Assembly (NCBI GenBank): GCA_039039985.1
Contig: JBCCOV010000005.1
Span: 6,865 to 70,864, forward strand
DNA: 64,000 nucleotides
Reading direction: 5' to 3'
Source of the DNA: JBCBWG01 sp039039985
Lineage (GTDB): Bacteria; Pseudomonadota; Alphaproteobacteria; Rhizobiales; Hyphomicrobiaceae
In this document: one piece after another, positions 25,391 to 33,931 of the stretch
Layout of the letters: every line of letters begins with the position of its first letter
How positions within the stretch are numbered: position 1 is the first letter of the stretch
Translations under genes and position numbers: made by a program
The notes under the pieces: model-generated
Told to the model about the DNA's origin: nothing
Database searches by the model: none
What the model saw: only the letters and a program-made list of their open reading frames with translations

Positions 25391-26575
25391 ATGACGCGCG
25401 TAGCAATTTTCACATCTCATCCGATTCAGTACCAGGTGCCATGGTTCCGTGCGCTTGCACGCCAGCAAGCGTTGGAGACTGAGGTGGTGTTTTCGTACAT
25501 TCCGGATGCGGTCGAGCAAGGTGTCGGGTTTGGCGAAGCCTTTACTTGGGATATTCCACTTCTAAGCGGTTACAATAGCCGCGTATTGAAGACGTACTCT
25601 CTTCCAAACTTTCTCTCCGGTTCGGTTAGAAGGTGGTCGCTATCAATTGGCAATGCGCTGCAAGATCTGCGTCCGGACGTGGCACTGATACTCGGATGGC
25701 AGGAGCCCCCTTTGATACAGGCTTTGGTGGCATGCAGGCGGCGTAACATTCCGATTATTTTGCGGGGCGAGTCGAACAGTCTGCGGAAACGCCCAAAGTT
25801 GGTGACGGCAGTTCATCGCGCTTATCTGAAAAACTGTGATGCTGTTCTCGCAATCGGTGAGGCCAACGCCAATTTCTATCATGAGGCTGGCGTGCCGAAT
25901 AATAAAATTATAAGTGCTCCCTACTTTGTTGAAAATGAGAGATTTATAAATGGTGCGGCCAAGCTTTGTGGAGACCGGCTGGCTCTGCGCGAGAGATGGT
26001 CGATACCTGCCGACGCAACGTGTTTTGCGTTTGTTGGCAAGTTGGAGCCCAAGAAGCGCATTTTGGACTTCCTAAAGGGCCTGGAGCTGGCGCACAGGCA
26101 AGGTGGCAAGGTTGCGGGGCTAGTTGTTGGCAACGGTTCTGATATGGAGGCCGCTGAGACGTTTGTTAGGCAGAATAACCTGCCGGTGACATTCGCTGGC
26201 TTTCTCAATCAGAGTGAAATCCACAGTGCTTACGTGGCATCTGACGCGATTGTGCTGCCTTCCGATTATGGAGAAACGTGGGGACTAGTCGTCAATGAAG
26301 CTATGGCGTCGTCGATTCCGGCGATTGTCAGTGATCGTGTCGGGTGCGCTAACGACCTTGTCGTACATGGAAAGACCGGCCTCGTGTTCCCGTTTGGCGA
26401 TGTCACAGCGCTTGCCACCAAACTTTCCGAACTATCCGCAGATCAATCGCTGCGTGAAAGACTCGCAACCGCTGCGATTGAACGAGTTAGCAGCAACTAC
26501 ACGATCGATCACGCAGTTGCGCGCACTCTTGAGGCAATCAAGCTTGTCACACCTTGTTTCAAGTCAAAGGCTTAA
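25391..26575 (+). CDS. Glycosyltransferase family 4
   Basis: 394 residues from ATG 25391, chosen because the protein then starts MTRVAIFTSHPIQYQVPWFRAL, the usual family N-terminus; an upstream start at 25307 would add 28 unconserved residues. IILRGESNSL lies in the acceptor half. The donor half has FAFVGKLEPKKRILDFLKGLELA, AGLVVGNGSDMEAAE and LPSDYGETWGLVVNEAMASSIPAIVSDRVG with E-x7-E. Predicted to work on the lipid-linked intermediate. An AT-rich patch lies at 25905-25955. Confidence 0.9.
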   Translation: MTRVAIFTSHPIQYQVPWFRALARQQALETEVVFSYIPDAVEQGVGFGEAFTWDIPLLSGYNSRVLKTYSLPNFLSGSVRRWSLSIGNALQDLRPDVALILGWQEPPLIQALVACRRRNIPIILRGESNSLRKRPKLVTAVHRAYLKNCDAVLAIGEANANFYHEAGVPNNKIISAPYFVENERFINGAAKLCGDRLALRERWSIPADATCFAFVGKLEPKKRILDFLKGLELAHRQGGKVAGLVVGNGSDMEAAETFVRQNNLPVTFAGFLNQSEIHSAYVASDAIVLPSDYGETWGLVVNEAMASSIPAIVSDRVGCANDLVVHGKTGLVFPFGDVTALATKLSELSADQSLRERLATAAIERVSSNYTIDHAVARTLEAIKLVTPCFKSKA

Positions 26576-27602
26576 CCTCGCCGTCCTAGGCCCGACCGGA
26601 AACACGCATATTGCGAGCAGTCTAGAGAGGGCGGCGCGTGATATGGGATTGAGCTGTCGATTGTGCGATAGTTCTGATGCTTACGAGGGGCCGCGAGTGT
26701 TGCGCCAGTTATTTTGGCGCTTGAGAGGGCGGCGTCCTCTACGACTGAACTCCTTTTCACGGCATCTGGCTGACGTCCTTGCGGCACAGCCTCCGCGTTG
26801 TTTGATCACACTCGGCCAGGCGCCTGTCGTCGCTGATGACCTGCTCGAACTGAGAGCGATTGGCGTGCGTTGTTTGAATTTTTCAACCGATGATCCGTTC
26901 AATCCGATGCATCGTGCAGAGTGGCAACTGGGCAGTCTCAAGGCCTACGACGTGATTTTTACGCCGCGCAGGTCGAATTTCGCCGAGCTTCAAGAGCAGT
27001 CACAAGCAGAAGTCCGCTACCTTCCATTCGCCTACGATTCTCATCTGTTCTCCCGGCGCGATGCTCACGAGATGAGCGCTTCAGAACATGACGATGTGCT
27101 GTTTGTTGGAGGGGCTGATCCTGACCGCGTTGCATTCTTTCGAGAGTTTGTTCAGCATGGCTTGCGCGTAAAATTTGTAGGCAGCTACTGGGATCGCTAC
27201 GCCATTCCGGGAGGCAGTTGCATCGGAAGCCGGGATTGGAAAAGTATCTCAGCGCTCACCGCCGGTGCTGCGGTAAATGTTTGCCTGGTTCGGCGGGCGA
27301 ATCGCGACGGTCACGTGATGAGGACATTCGAGATTCCAGCCGTTGGCGGATTCTCAATTGTTGAGGACACAGCAGATCACAGGGCCTTCTTCAGGGAAGA
27401 AGGCGAATGCGTCTTGTACTTTTCGACACCGAAAGAGGCGGTCGAGAAAGCGCGATGGGCGCTTGAGAACCCACTTGAGCGCAGACGAATGGCCGCGGCG
27501 GCTCACGCAAGAGTAGCCGAAGGCGGGCACACATATCACGATCGCCTTGCGACCATGCTGGATATGGAACAACCGATCTCGTCCATCGAGACCATGAGTT
27601 AG
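26544..27602 (+). CDS. CgeB-like glycosyltransferase (GT-B)
   Basis: 352 residues from TTG 26544, which has GAGG at 26531-26534 and overlaps the previous gene by 32 bases. The frame is open much further upstream, but only within the other gene. The conserved part begins LNLAVLGPTGNTHIASSLERAA. Motifs of the CgeB/DUF3880 group: CLITLGQAPVVADDL, CLNFSTDDPFNP, YDVIFTPRRSNFAEL, RYLPFAYDSHLF, VLFVGGADPDRVAFF, then RTFEIPAVGGFSIVEDTADHRAFFREEGECVLYFSTPKEA. Such proteins transfer sugars in spore coat and capsule systems. A translationally coupled member of the transferase chain. Confidence 0.82.
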   Translation: MSHLVSSQRLNLAVLGPTGNTHIASSLERAARDMGLSCRLCDSSDAYEGPRVLRQLFWRLRGRRPLRLNSFSRHLADVLAAQPPRCLITLGQAPVVADDLLELRAIGVRCLNFSTDDPFNPMHRAEWQLGSLKAYDVIFTPRRSNFAELQEQSQAEVRYLPFAYDSHLFSRRDAHEMSASEHDDVLFVGGADPDRVAFFREFVQHGLRVKFVGSYWDRYAIPGGSCIGSRDWKSISALTAGAAVNVCLVRRANRDGHVMRTFEIPAVGGFSIVEDTADHRAFFREEGECVLYFSTPKEAVEKARWALENPLERRRMAAAAHARVAEGGHTYHDRLATMLDMEQPISSIETMS

Positions 27603-27617
27603 TAACCCAAGCGTCAC

Positions 27618-28817
27618 GTGTCTCTGAAGATTGACATTGTCGTTCACGGTCGATTTCACGCGTTTGCGTTGGCGCGCGCGCTGATTGATATGGGCCATGA
27701 TGTTGTTGTGCTGACCAACTATCCGAAGCTTGTCGCTGAGCGGTTTGGCGTGCCAAGGGACAACATAAAGTCATTCCTTCGCCATGGACTGCTGACCCGC
27801 ATGGCGAGCCACGTGTCCGGCCGTTGGCCAGTGGACGCGCACGAGCGAACCCTGCACGTGATGTTCGGTAAATGGGGTGCGCGTCGTGTCCGCGCGGATG
27901 CCGACATTGTGTACGGCTTTTCGGGTGTGATGGAAGAATATCTGCGCACACCTAGAAGGCATCCGCGCCAACTCAGAGTATTGTGCCGCGGCTCAGCCCA
28001 TATTCGGGTACAGAATCAGATCTTGCTGGAGGAAGAGAGGCGGGTCGGCGCGTCCGTAGAGCGACCGACCGATTGGATGATTGAACGAGAGGAGCGCGAG
28101 TACGAGTTGGCCGACCGCGTCTCTGTCCTGTCGTCATTTGCGCGTGATAGCTTTATCGCTTGCGGACACGGCCCGTCAGCATGTTCCATTGAGGCGCTCG
28201 GTGTGGACGTGCGTCGGTTCCAGACGACGCCACAAGCATTAGAAGAGCGGAAGGCGCGCCTGCTTCGCGGCGACAGGCTTCGAATCCTGACCGTCGGAAC
28301 GTTCTCTTACCGGAAAGGCGCTCACGATCTTGCTGCTGTTGCAAATAGGCTGGCGAAACGGATGGAATTCCGCTTTGTCGGCGCCGAGCTGGATGAGGCA
28401 GCGAAGGTGCGAAACGCAGCCGCGGAGAGCATTGAATTTGTCGGCCGTCTTCCTGAAGAGCAGCTCAAGCTGCAATATGCCTGGGCCGACATTTTCCTGT
28501 TTCCGACAATCGAGGATGGTTTTGCTGCCGTCTTACCTCAGGCAGCGGTGGCTGGTTTGCCGATAATTGCAACGGTGAATTCAGCTGCACCGGATATTGT
28601 TCGGCGCGGCTCCACGGGGTGGATCGTTGCAATTCGGGATCCAGATGAAATATGTTCTCGTCTCGACTGGTGTGACCACCATCGCCAGGACGTCACGGAA
28701 ATGGTCACCGCTGCACCGCAAACGGTTGCGGCGCGCGACTGGCACCAGATGGGCTCGGAGCTTGTCGCGCTATGGCATGCCGATAGCAACAGCCCGATTG
28801 GGGAGTTGCAGCCATGA
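27618..28817 (+). CDS. Glycosyltransferase family 4
   Basis: 399 residues from GTG 27618. Acceptor half KIDIVVHGRFHAFALARALIDMGHDV and LCRGSAHIRVQ; donor half RILTVGTFSYRKGAHDLAAVANRL, IEFVGRLPEEQLKLQYAWADIFLFPTIEDGFAAVLPQAAVAGLPIIAT (E-x7-Q in place of the usual E-x7-E). The Glu-to-Gln change in the second motif position occurs in part of the family and does not mean loss of activity. The stop overlaps the start of the polymerase-like gene (ATGA). Confidence 0.88.
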   Translation: MSLKIDIVVHGRFHAFALARALIDMGHDVVVLTNYPKLVAERFGVPRDNIKSFLRHGLLTRMASHVSGRWPVDAHERTLHVMFGKWGARRVRADADIVYGFSGVMEEYLRTPRRHPRQLRVLCRGSAHIRVQNQILLEEERRVGASVERPTDWMIEREEREYELADRVSVLSSFARDSFIACGHGPSACSIEALGVDVRRFQTTPQALEERKARLLRGDRLRILTVGTFSYRKGAHDLAAVANRLAKRMEFRFVGAELDEAAKVRNAAAESIEFVGRLPEEQLKLQYAWADIFLFPTIEDGFAAVLPQAAVAGLPIIATVNSAAPDIVRRGSTGWIVAIRDPDEICSRLDWCDHHRQDVTEMVTAAPQTVAARDWHQMGSELVALWHADSNSPIGELQP

Positions 28818-30199
28818 GTGGCGATGTGGTCAGCACGGAGCACTATATCTTTCTCGCGCTCTGGTTGGTCGGCCCGGTTGCACTGTTTGCTTACAACTCC
28901 AGTCATGGACGGCTGCCCGGCGTTCTTGTCTATGCGTATATCGTTGGCTTTTTCATCAATCACTGGATGGGAGCCCTTGTGCATGCAGCGCCCAACAATG
29001 AATTCACGGACTCTGCCGACACGATTGTTGGCTTCAGATTGTCGACATATGGTTTGGTCGCATTTCTGATTGGTGCACTTCTTGCCGGTCGGCCGGATAA
29101 CGATCCGGTCGCGCGCACATCTTCAAGACGAAGATTTGTTTGGCAACTTGACGAGTTGAAAATTCTATCGGCCGGAGGAAAGCTGTTTCTGGCGATTGGA
29201 GCGTTGTTCTGGCTTCTGGCTGAAACGCAGATCGCGTTTCTGCCCGGGGCGGGAGCTGTCATTCCAGCTGGGAAGCAGTACCTCTTGTTGGGTGTCGGCC
29301 TTCTGAGCTGGGTGGCTTGGAGGAAGGGCGACCTTTACAAATTCCGCTTGTGGCTGGCTGCTGGTTTCATACTGCCACCCATAACGGTGGTAACGTCCGG
29401 GTTCATAGGTTACGGCATCTCAATGCTCGCGACGATCTTGGTCTTCGTCGCAATGTTCTATCGTCCGCGATGGCTCCTGCTCTTTGGCTGGCTTGCCGCG
29501 ATCTATGCCGGTATGAGCTTCTGGGTTGCCTATCATGAGCACCGAACCGAAATCCGTAGAGCGGTTTGGGGAGGGCAGGATTACGACGCGCGGGTTGACG
29601 CAATTCTCAAAGTTCAAGAGTCTTTGGTTCCCTTCAGTATTTCAAATCAAAGGCATCTTGATCAGATTCACCTCCGCTTGAATCAGAACTCACTGGTGGG
29701 CGCCGCTGTGCGTGTCACTCCCCAATACGTTCCTTTCCAGGAGGGGCAGACTCTACTCAACGCACTTATCGCCTTCATTCCGCGCGCCGTATGGCCAGAG
29801 AAGCCTACGGTCGGCGGAAGTGGGAACTATGTCAGTATGCATACGCTTATTGAATTTGCCGATGGCACCAGTGTTGGAATGGGGCAAGTGCTGGAGTTCT
29901 ACATTAATTTTGGGGTTCCTGCGGTGTTGATCGGGTTCGTCATGCTGGGGTACTTGCTGGTGAGGCTTGATACTGCGCTCGTCGGAGCGATGAAGAAGGG
30001 CAACCTCGGTAGATTGCAGTTTTTCTTCGTAATCGGCACGGGAGCGCTTCAACCGGGCGGTGCAATGACTGAAGTTGTCGCCTCAATGGCCGGTGGAGCC
30101 ATTCTTGCATACTTGGTTTCAGTCTACCTGGAGTATGGTGTGAAAGCTCGGCCAACGCGCCCCGACCGCAAGGCTTCGACGTTTTCGTTGAATCCTTAG
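28814..30199 (+). CDS. Polytopic membrane protein, Wzy-like polymerase or O-antigen ligase candidate
   Basis: 461 residues with about ten hydrophobic helices (YIFLALWLVGPVALFAY; VLVYAYIVGFFINHWM; YGLVAFLIGALLAG; LFLAIGALFWLLAE; LLLGVGLLSWVAW; FILPPITVVTSGFIGYGISMLATILVFVAMF; LLLFGWLAAIYAGMSFW; near the end VLEFYINFGVPAVLIGFVMLGYLLV and AILAYLVSVYLEY). A long extracytoplasmic loop between ~250 and ~355 contains RAVWPEKPTVGGSGNY. This topology with a large loop is that of Wzy polymerases, which join repeat units on the periplasmic side; sequence identity within that group is too low for certainty. It sits among the glycosyltransferases with a 4-base overlap upstream. Confidence 0.75.
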   Translation: MSGDVVSTEHYIFLALWLVGPVALFAYNSSHGRLPGVLVYAYIVGFFINHWMGALVHAAPNNEFTDSADTIVGFRLSTYGLVAFLIGALLAGRPDNDPVARTSSRRRFVWQLDELKILSAGGKLFLAIGALFWLLAETQIAFLPGAGAVIPAGKQYLLLGVGLLSWVAWRKGDLYKFRLWLAAGFILPPITVVTSGFIGYGISMLATILVFVAMFYRPRWLLLFGWLAAIYAGMSFWVAYHEHRTEIRRAVWGGQDYDARVDAILKVQESLVPFSISNQRHLDQIHLRLNQNSLVGAAVRVTPQYVPFQEGQTLLNALIAFIPRAVWPEKPTVGGSGNYVSMHTLIEFADGTSVGMGQVLEFYINFGVPAVLIGFVMLGYLLVRLDTALVGAMKKGNLGRLQFFFVIGTGALQPGGAMTEVVASMAGGAILAYLVSVYLEYGVKARPTRPDRKASTFSLNP

Positions 30200-30250
30200 G
30201 CCAGGTGCATTGGCACCAAAACGGCCAAACATAGACTGGAGAGCTGAGAC

Positions 30251-31426
30251 GTGCGCGTACTTCACGTAACGCCATCGTATCTTCCTGCGACTCGGTATGG
30301 CGGCCCGATTTATTCAGTGCACGGTTTGTGTTCTGCCCTCGCTGGCCATGGTCACGAGGTGGACGTCTTCACCACCAACATTGATGGCGATGGCGTTTCG
30401 GACGTCCCGGTGGGGACGCCAGTGGACATGGACGGGGTGCAAGTCACCTATTTTCCTCTGGGACTAGGACGTCGCATTGCGCGCTCGCCAGCTATGGGAG
30501 CGGCGCTCGAAGACTGTGTGGCTGCTTACGACATCGTTCATGTGCACTCTGTTTTTCTATGGCCGACCACAGCTGCCGCAATGGCGGCAAGGAGAAACAA
30601 CGTCCCTTACGTGTTGTCTCCGCGGGGCATGCTGGTGCCGGAGTTGATCCGCAGAAAGAGCCGCCTGGCCAAAACGCTCTGGATCAAATTGTACGAGCGG
30701 AAAAACATCGAGATGGCATCTGCCCTTCATGTGACTGCAGACATTGAGGCCGGTGCAATCCATAAACTTGGGCTGAGTGTTCGACGGACGATTGTGTTAC
30801 CGAACGGTACGGCCGCACCCTCCTTCACGAGGGGCAACGAGCTGCCTCACCCGGCGACTCGTAGTCGTGCGCCAACCATCTTGTTCTTAGGCCGGGTCAA
30901 CTGGAAAAAGGGCCTGGACCGCCTCATTCCTGCAATGTCAAGGGTACCTAATGCCCGTTTGATCGTCGTCGGCAATGATGAGGAGAACTACAGGCCTCAA
31001 CTCGAGAGTATCGCGGAGCAATGCGGTGTTGGCGAGCGCGTCGAGTTCCGCGGGCCGCTTTATGCCGAGGACAAGTGGCGCGCGTTTGCGGAGGCCGATC
31101 TCTTCGTATTGCCATCCTACTCGGAGAATTTTGGTATCTCTGTCTTAGAGGCAATGGCAGCGGGTTTGCCTGTTATTGTGACACCGGAAGTCGGTCTCGC
31201 GTCAACGGTATCTGATGCTGGTGCGGGAATCGTCGTCAACTGCGACGAAGACAATATAGGGCGTTCCATCGCACAGCTGATTTCAGACCCTGTGAAAATG
31301 GAAGAGTGTGGCAGAGCAGGTCGCGAAGCAGTCCGCACACAATTCTCATGGGATGGCATCGCCTCCAAAATGCAGAAGTCCTATGCTGACGTGTTGGAAG
31401 CCCGATGCTGCAGGGAAGAAGGTTAG
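30251..31426 (+). CDS. Glycosyltransferase family 4
   Basis: 391 residues from GTG 30251 (VRVLHVTPSYLPATRYGGPIYSVHGLCSAL). Acceptor half has YVLSPRGMLVPELIRRKSRLAK and LHVTADIEAGAI. The donor half has TILFLGRVNWKKGLDRLIPAM, LIVVGNDEENYRPQLESIAEQCG and LPSYSENFGISVLEAMAAGLPVIVTPEVG with the E-x7-E motif. This subtype resembles WbpX/WcaI-like enzymes of capsule loci. It overlaps the next gene's long start but not the one chosen here. Confidence 0.9.
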   Translation: MRVLHVTPSYLPATRYGGPIYSVHGLCSALAGHGHEVDVFTTNIDGDGVSDVPVGTPVDMDGVQVTYFPLGLGRRIARSPAMGAALEDCVAAYDIVHVHSVFLWPTTAAAMAARRNNVPYVLSPRGMLVPELIRRKSRLAKTLWIKLYERKNIEMASALHVTADIEAGAIHKLGLSVRRTIVLPNGTAAPSFTRGNELPHPATRSRAPTILFLGRVNWKKGLDRLIPAMSRVPNARLIVVGNDEENYRPQLESIAEQCGVGERVEFRGPLYAEDKWRAFAEADLFVLPSYSENFGISVLEAMAAGLPVIVTPEVGLASTVSDAGAGIVVNCDEDNIGRSIAQLISDPVKMEECGRAGREAVRTQFSWDGIASKMQKSYADVLEARCCREEG

Positions 31427-31431
31427 TGGCT

Positions 31432-32208
31432 GTGAATTTGAGCGACAATCTCACAGCGATGGTTCTTACCTACAACGAGGCGCCCAACCTCGAGCGATGC
31501 TTGAACAGTTTGCAGTGGGTGCCGCGAATCCTGATCGTTGACAGCGGCAGCACCGACGAAACTCTGGCGATCGCACACCAATTCAATAATACAACTGTTC
31601 AACACCGCCCATTCGATAACTTTGCAGATCAGTGCAATTTTGGCCTTTCCAAAATCACGAGCGATTGGGCGCTGTCGCTTGATGCCGATTATGAGCTGAC
31701 GCCTGAACTGATCGCCGAGTTGCGTTCGCTGGATGTCGGCCCGACATCTGCGGCAGCATTTGAAGCAGGCTTCATATACCGAATATACGGAAAGCCGCTG
31801 AGAGGAACGCTCTATCCTCCAAGAAAAATTCTGTATCAGACCGCTGCTGCGTCCTACAAGAACGAAGGTCACAGCCACCGTGTCAACATTGACGGACGGG
31901 TTGAGAAGCTCACTGGCAAGTTATATCACGATGACCGAAAGCCATTATCCCGATGGCTGACATCTCAACGAAACTACGCCAAGCTTGAGGCAGATCATCT
32001 GGCGTCCACTCCGAAGAGCAGCCTGAAAAGAAACGACTATATCCGTTCTCTCGCATGGCCCGCGCCCCTCCTCGTATTCGCATACACCCTCGTGGTGAAG
32101 CGGAGCATCTTGGACGGATGGGCAGGGTGGTTCTATGCCCTGCAAAGGCTGCTTGCAGAAACGATACTCGCCCTCGAGCTTATCGATCGAAAGCTTGGGG
32201 GCAAGTAA
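31432..32208 (+). CDS. Glycosyltransferase family 2 (WaaE/KdtX-like)
   Basis: 258 residues from GTG 31432, with AGAAGG at 31417-31422; ATG 31405 and GTG 31426 are in-frame alternatives. LTAMVLTYNEAPNLERCLNSLQWVPRILIVDSGSTDETLAIA, FADQCNFGL and WALSLDADYELTPEL (DxD) give a GT-A core; SHRVNIDGRVEKLTGKLYHDD is the usual LPS-core beta-glucosyltransferase-like region. A hydrophobic stretch near the C-terminus (PAPLLVFAYTLVV) suggests membrane attachment. Last gene of the plus-strand chain before the convergent acyltransferase. Confidence 0.88.
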   Translation: MNLSDNLTAMVLTYNEAPNLERCLNSLQWVPRILIVDSGSTDETLAIAHQFNNTTVQHRPFDNFADQCNFGLSKITSDWALSLDADYELTPELIAELRSLDVGPTSAAAFEAGFIYRIYGKPLRGTLYPPRKILYQTAAASYKNEGHSHRVNIDGRVEKLTGKLYHDDRKPLSRWLTSQRNYAKLEADHLASTPKSSLKRNDYIRSLAWPAPLLVFAYTLVVKRSILDGWAGWFYALQRLLAETILALELIDRKLGGK

Positions 32209-32314
32209 CCTATCGTCCCGTGGGGGAATCTGCTTGGCCGAATACTCCTCCTTTATGCGGGCCGAACAGGCCTATCGGCGTTCAAGGTCAGGGTGACGAC
32301 TGTTTGGTTGGGAA

Positions 32315-33388
32315 TCACAAGTTGGCAAATCGCTCGCGCCAAGTGTTGACGGGCTTCTCAACAAAGATAAGAATCAGAACAGACGCCAGCACGGTTATGG
32401 CCAGAATTATCTCGCCCGATAACGCAAGGCCCAACTGCTTGGAGACTGGAGTGTACACGCCAAGAATGAACATATGGGTTATGTAAATCGGGTATGAAAG
32501 GTCGCCGATGTTCCGATCGATGGTGTTTCGTTTTGTTGAATCGAAAACCGCCGGCAATAAAATTATGACAAATGGATACAGTAGCCACTTAAAGCGCTCA
32601 TCCAAACCGATTACGGAGCTAAAGATTACGGCGCTGGCACCCACGATGCTGATAAACAAAAATACAGATTGGCCGCTGCGCAGAGGCAGGCTTTTCGCGT
32701 GACGGTGCGCCAGCATGCCGGTGACAAAAAAGACAAGCTGAGTGGGGAAGAAAAAGTAAACCTCCAATCCTGCTGCGCTCATGGTGGCGCGAAGCACCAA
32801 GCTCGCAAGCGCTACTGCCAACAAGGTTCTCGTTGATAGCGTTATGAGGAAAGGTGCGATCAGATAAAACCATATCTCAGTGCCGATCGACCAGGCTTGA
32901 CCGATGTACAGAATGAATCCGAGCCAGACAGAGCCGTCGGGTAGGGTTTCGGGAGGGCCGAACGAGAGCCTGACGCCCGAGTCCGCCGAGACGTGAAAAA
33001 TGGCAGCAACATCCTGGCCAATCATCAGCCAATTGCTCGCATGAAGTAAAAAATAGACCAGCGAGTTATCAATGAGTGCGTAATAGTCCGCGACGCCGGT
33101 CGGAGCCCGACCAAGGTAAATGGATACGATGATCCACCAGACCTGAACGCAAACCGCGGTCAACAGAAATGTTGGCCAGAGCCGCGCAAATCGGCTTGCG
33201 TAAAAGCGGGAACGGCCTGCCCAACTGGTAGGGTCGTATCTCCCGGAAAGAATAAGACTCATATAGAAGCCGGAGACGACGAAAAACATCTCGACTGCCA
33301 GATTGCCAGGGAACAGCGTTAGACCGATCCACGGTGGTACGTGAGAAAATACAACGGACGATGCCAATAGAAATCGAAAAATGCCCAC
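32315..33388 (-). CDS. Membrane-bound acyltransferase family 3 (OafA-like)
   Basis: 357 residues, about ten membrane helices. FRFLLASSVVFSHVP carries the helix I His, MFFVVSGFYMSLILSGRYD is the typical FFxxSGF motif, then FYASRFARLWPTFLLTAV. The family transfers acetyl or other acyl groups from cytoplasmic acyl-CoA to sugars on the outer side of the inner membrane. It is transcribed against the neighbouring genes, so it may be regulated separately and give optional O-acylation of the polymer. Confidence 0.88.
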   Translation of the reverse strand: MGIFRFLLASSVVFSHVPPWIGLTLFPGNLAVEMFFVVSGFYMSLILSGRYDPTSWAGRSRFYASRFARLWPTFLLTAVCVQVWWIIVSIYLGRAPTGVADYYALIDNSLVYFLLHASNWLMIGQDVAAIFHVSADSGVRLSFGPPETLPDGSVWLGFILYIGQAWSIGTEIWFYLIAPFLITLSTRTLLAVALASLVLRATMSAAGLEVYFFFPTQLVFFVTGMLAHRHAKSLPLRSGQSVFLFISIVGASAVIFSSVIGLDERFKWLLYPFVIILLPAVFDSTKRNTIDRNIGDLSYPIYITHMFILGVYTPVSKQLGLALSGEIILAITVLASVLILIFVEKPVNTWRERFANL

Positions 33389-33931
33389 GTTTATGCACCT
33401 AAGCTGGTTAAGGCCGAGAGATGAGATGGGTCGGCGCTAGCGTTTGGCTGAAAAGGCCTGTTGATGACGTTACCAATCCGGCTGTAGTTGTCGTAGTGTA
33501 CTTAATGAGAAGGTTAGCCGGGCCAGCGTGTGCAAACCTGAAAACAGCGCACTGTATGGAGGTAGCTGGAAGGTCGGCGGTCATGCCGGTGAGGCTCCGC
33601 CCCGCCGAATTGGAAACTTGGTGCAGCGTAGAGTTGGCACGGTTTTTGTGGCTAGGTTGCTCCTGTAATGGCGCTATGGGGCTGAGTAAACCAGTCAGCG
33701 TGAGAAGCCATGAGATAGCATGAAAATTTCGGTTCTGCATCACGTGGAGCAGAACGAGACAAATTGTGTCAGTACCAGAAATTCCGTGACGAATGTGTTG
33801 CAAGCGAGGCCTTCGAAATCAGCTTTGTATTCAACGCTGGCGATTTGCCGTTGCTGGCAGGTCGTCAGCTGGCGTAATTGGTGAATGGGTATGTCGACTT
33901 GCGGCAAGTCCAACAGCATTAGGACGATGAC
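33389..33931. other. Intergenic region between acyltransferase and carbamoyltransferase genes
   Basis: 543 bases between divergent genes. Open frames of 100-130 codons exist on both strands, but none has recognisable motifs, a signal peptide or credible composition, so I treat it as noncoding or decayed. It should hold the promoters of both neighbours. No terminator or repeat recognised. Confidence 0.4.

Noticed and set aside
33421..33723. 100-codon plus-strand frame before the carbamoyltransferase gene
   Set aside because: No ribosome-binding site, signal peptide or family motif; the region has competing frames on both strands of the same quality.
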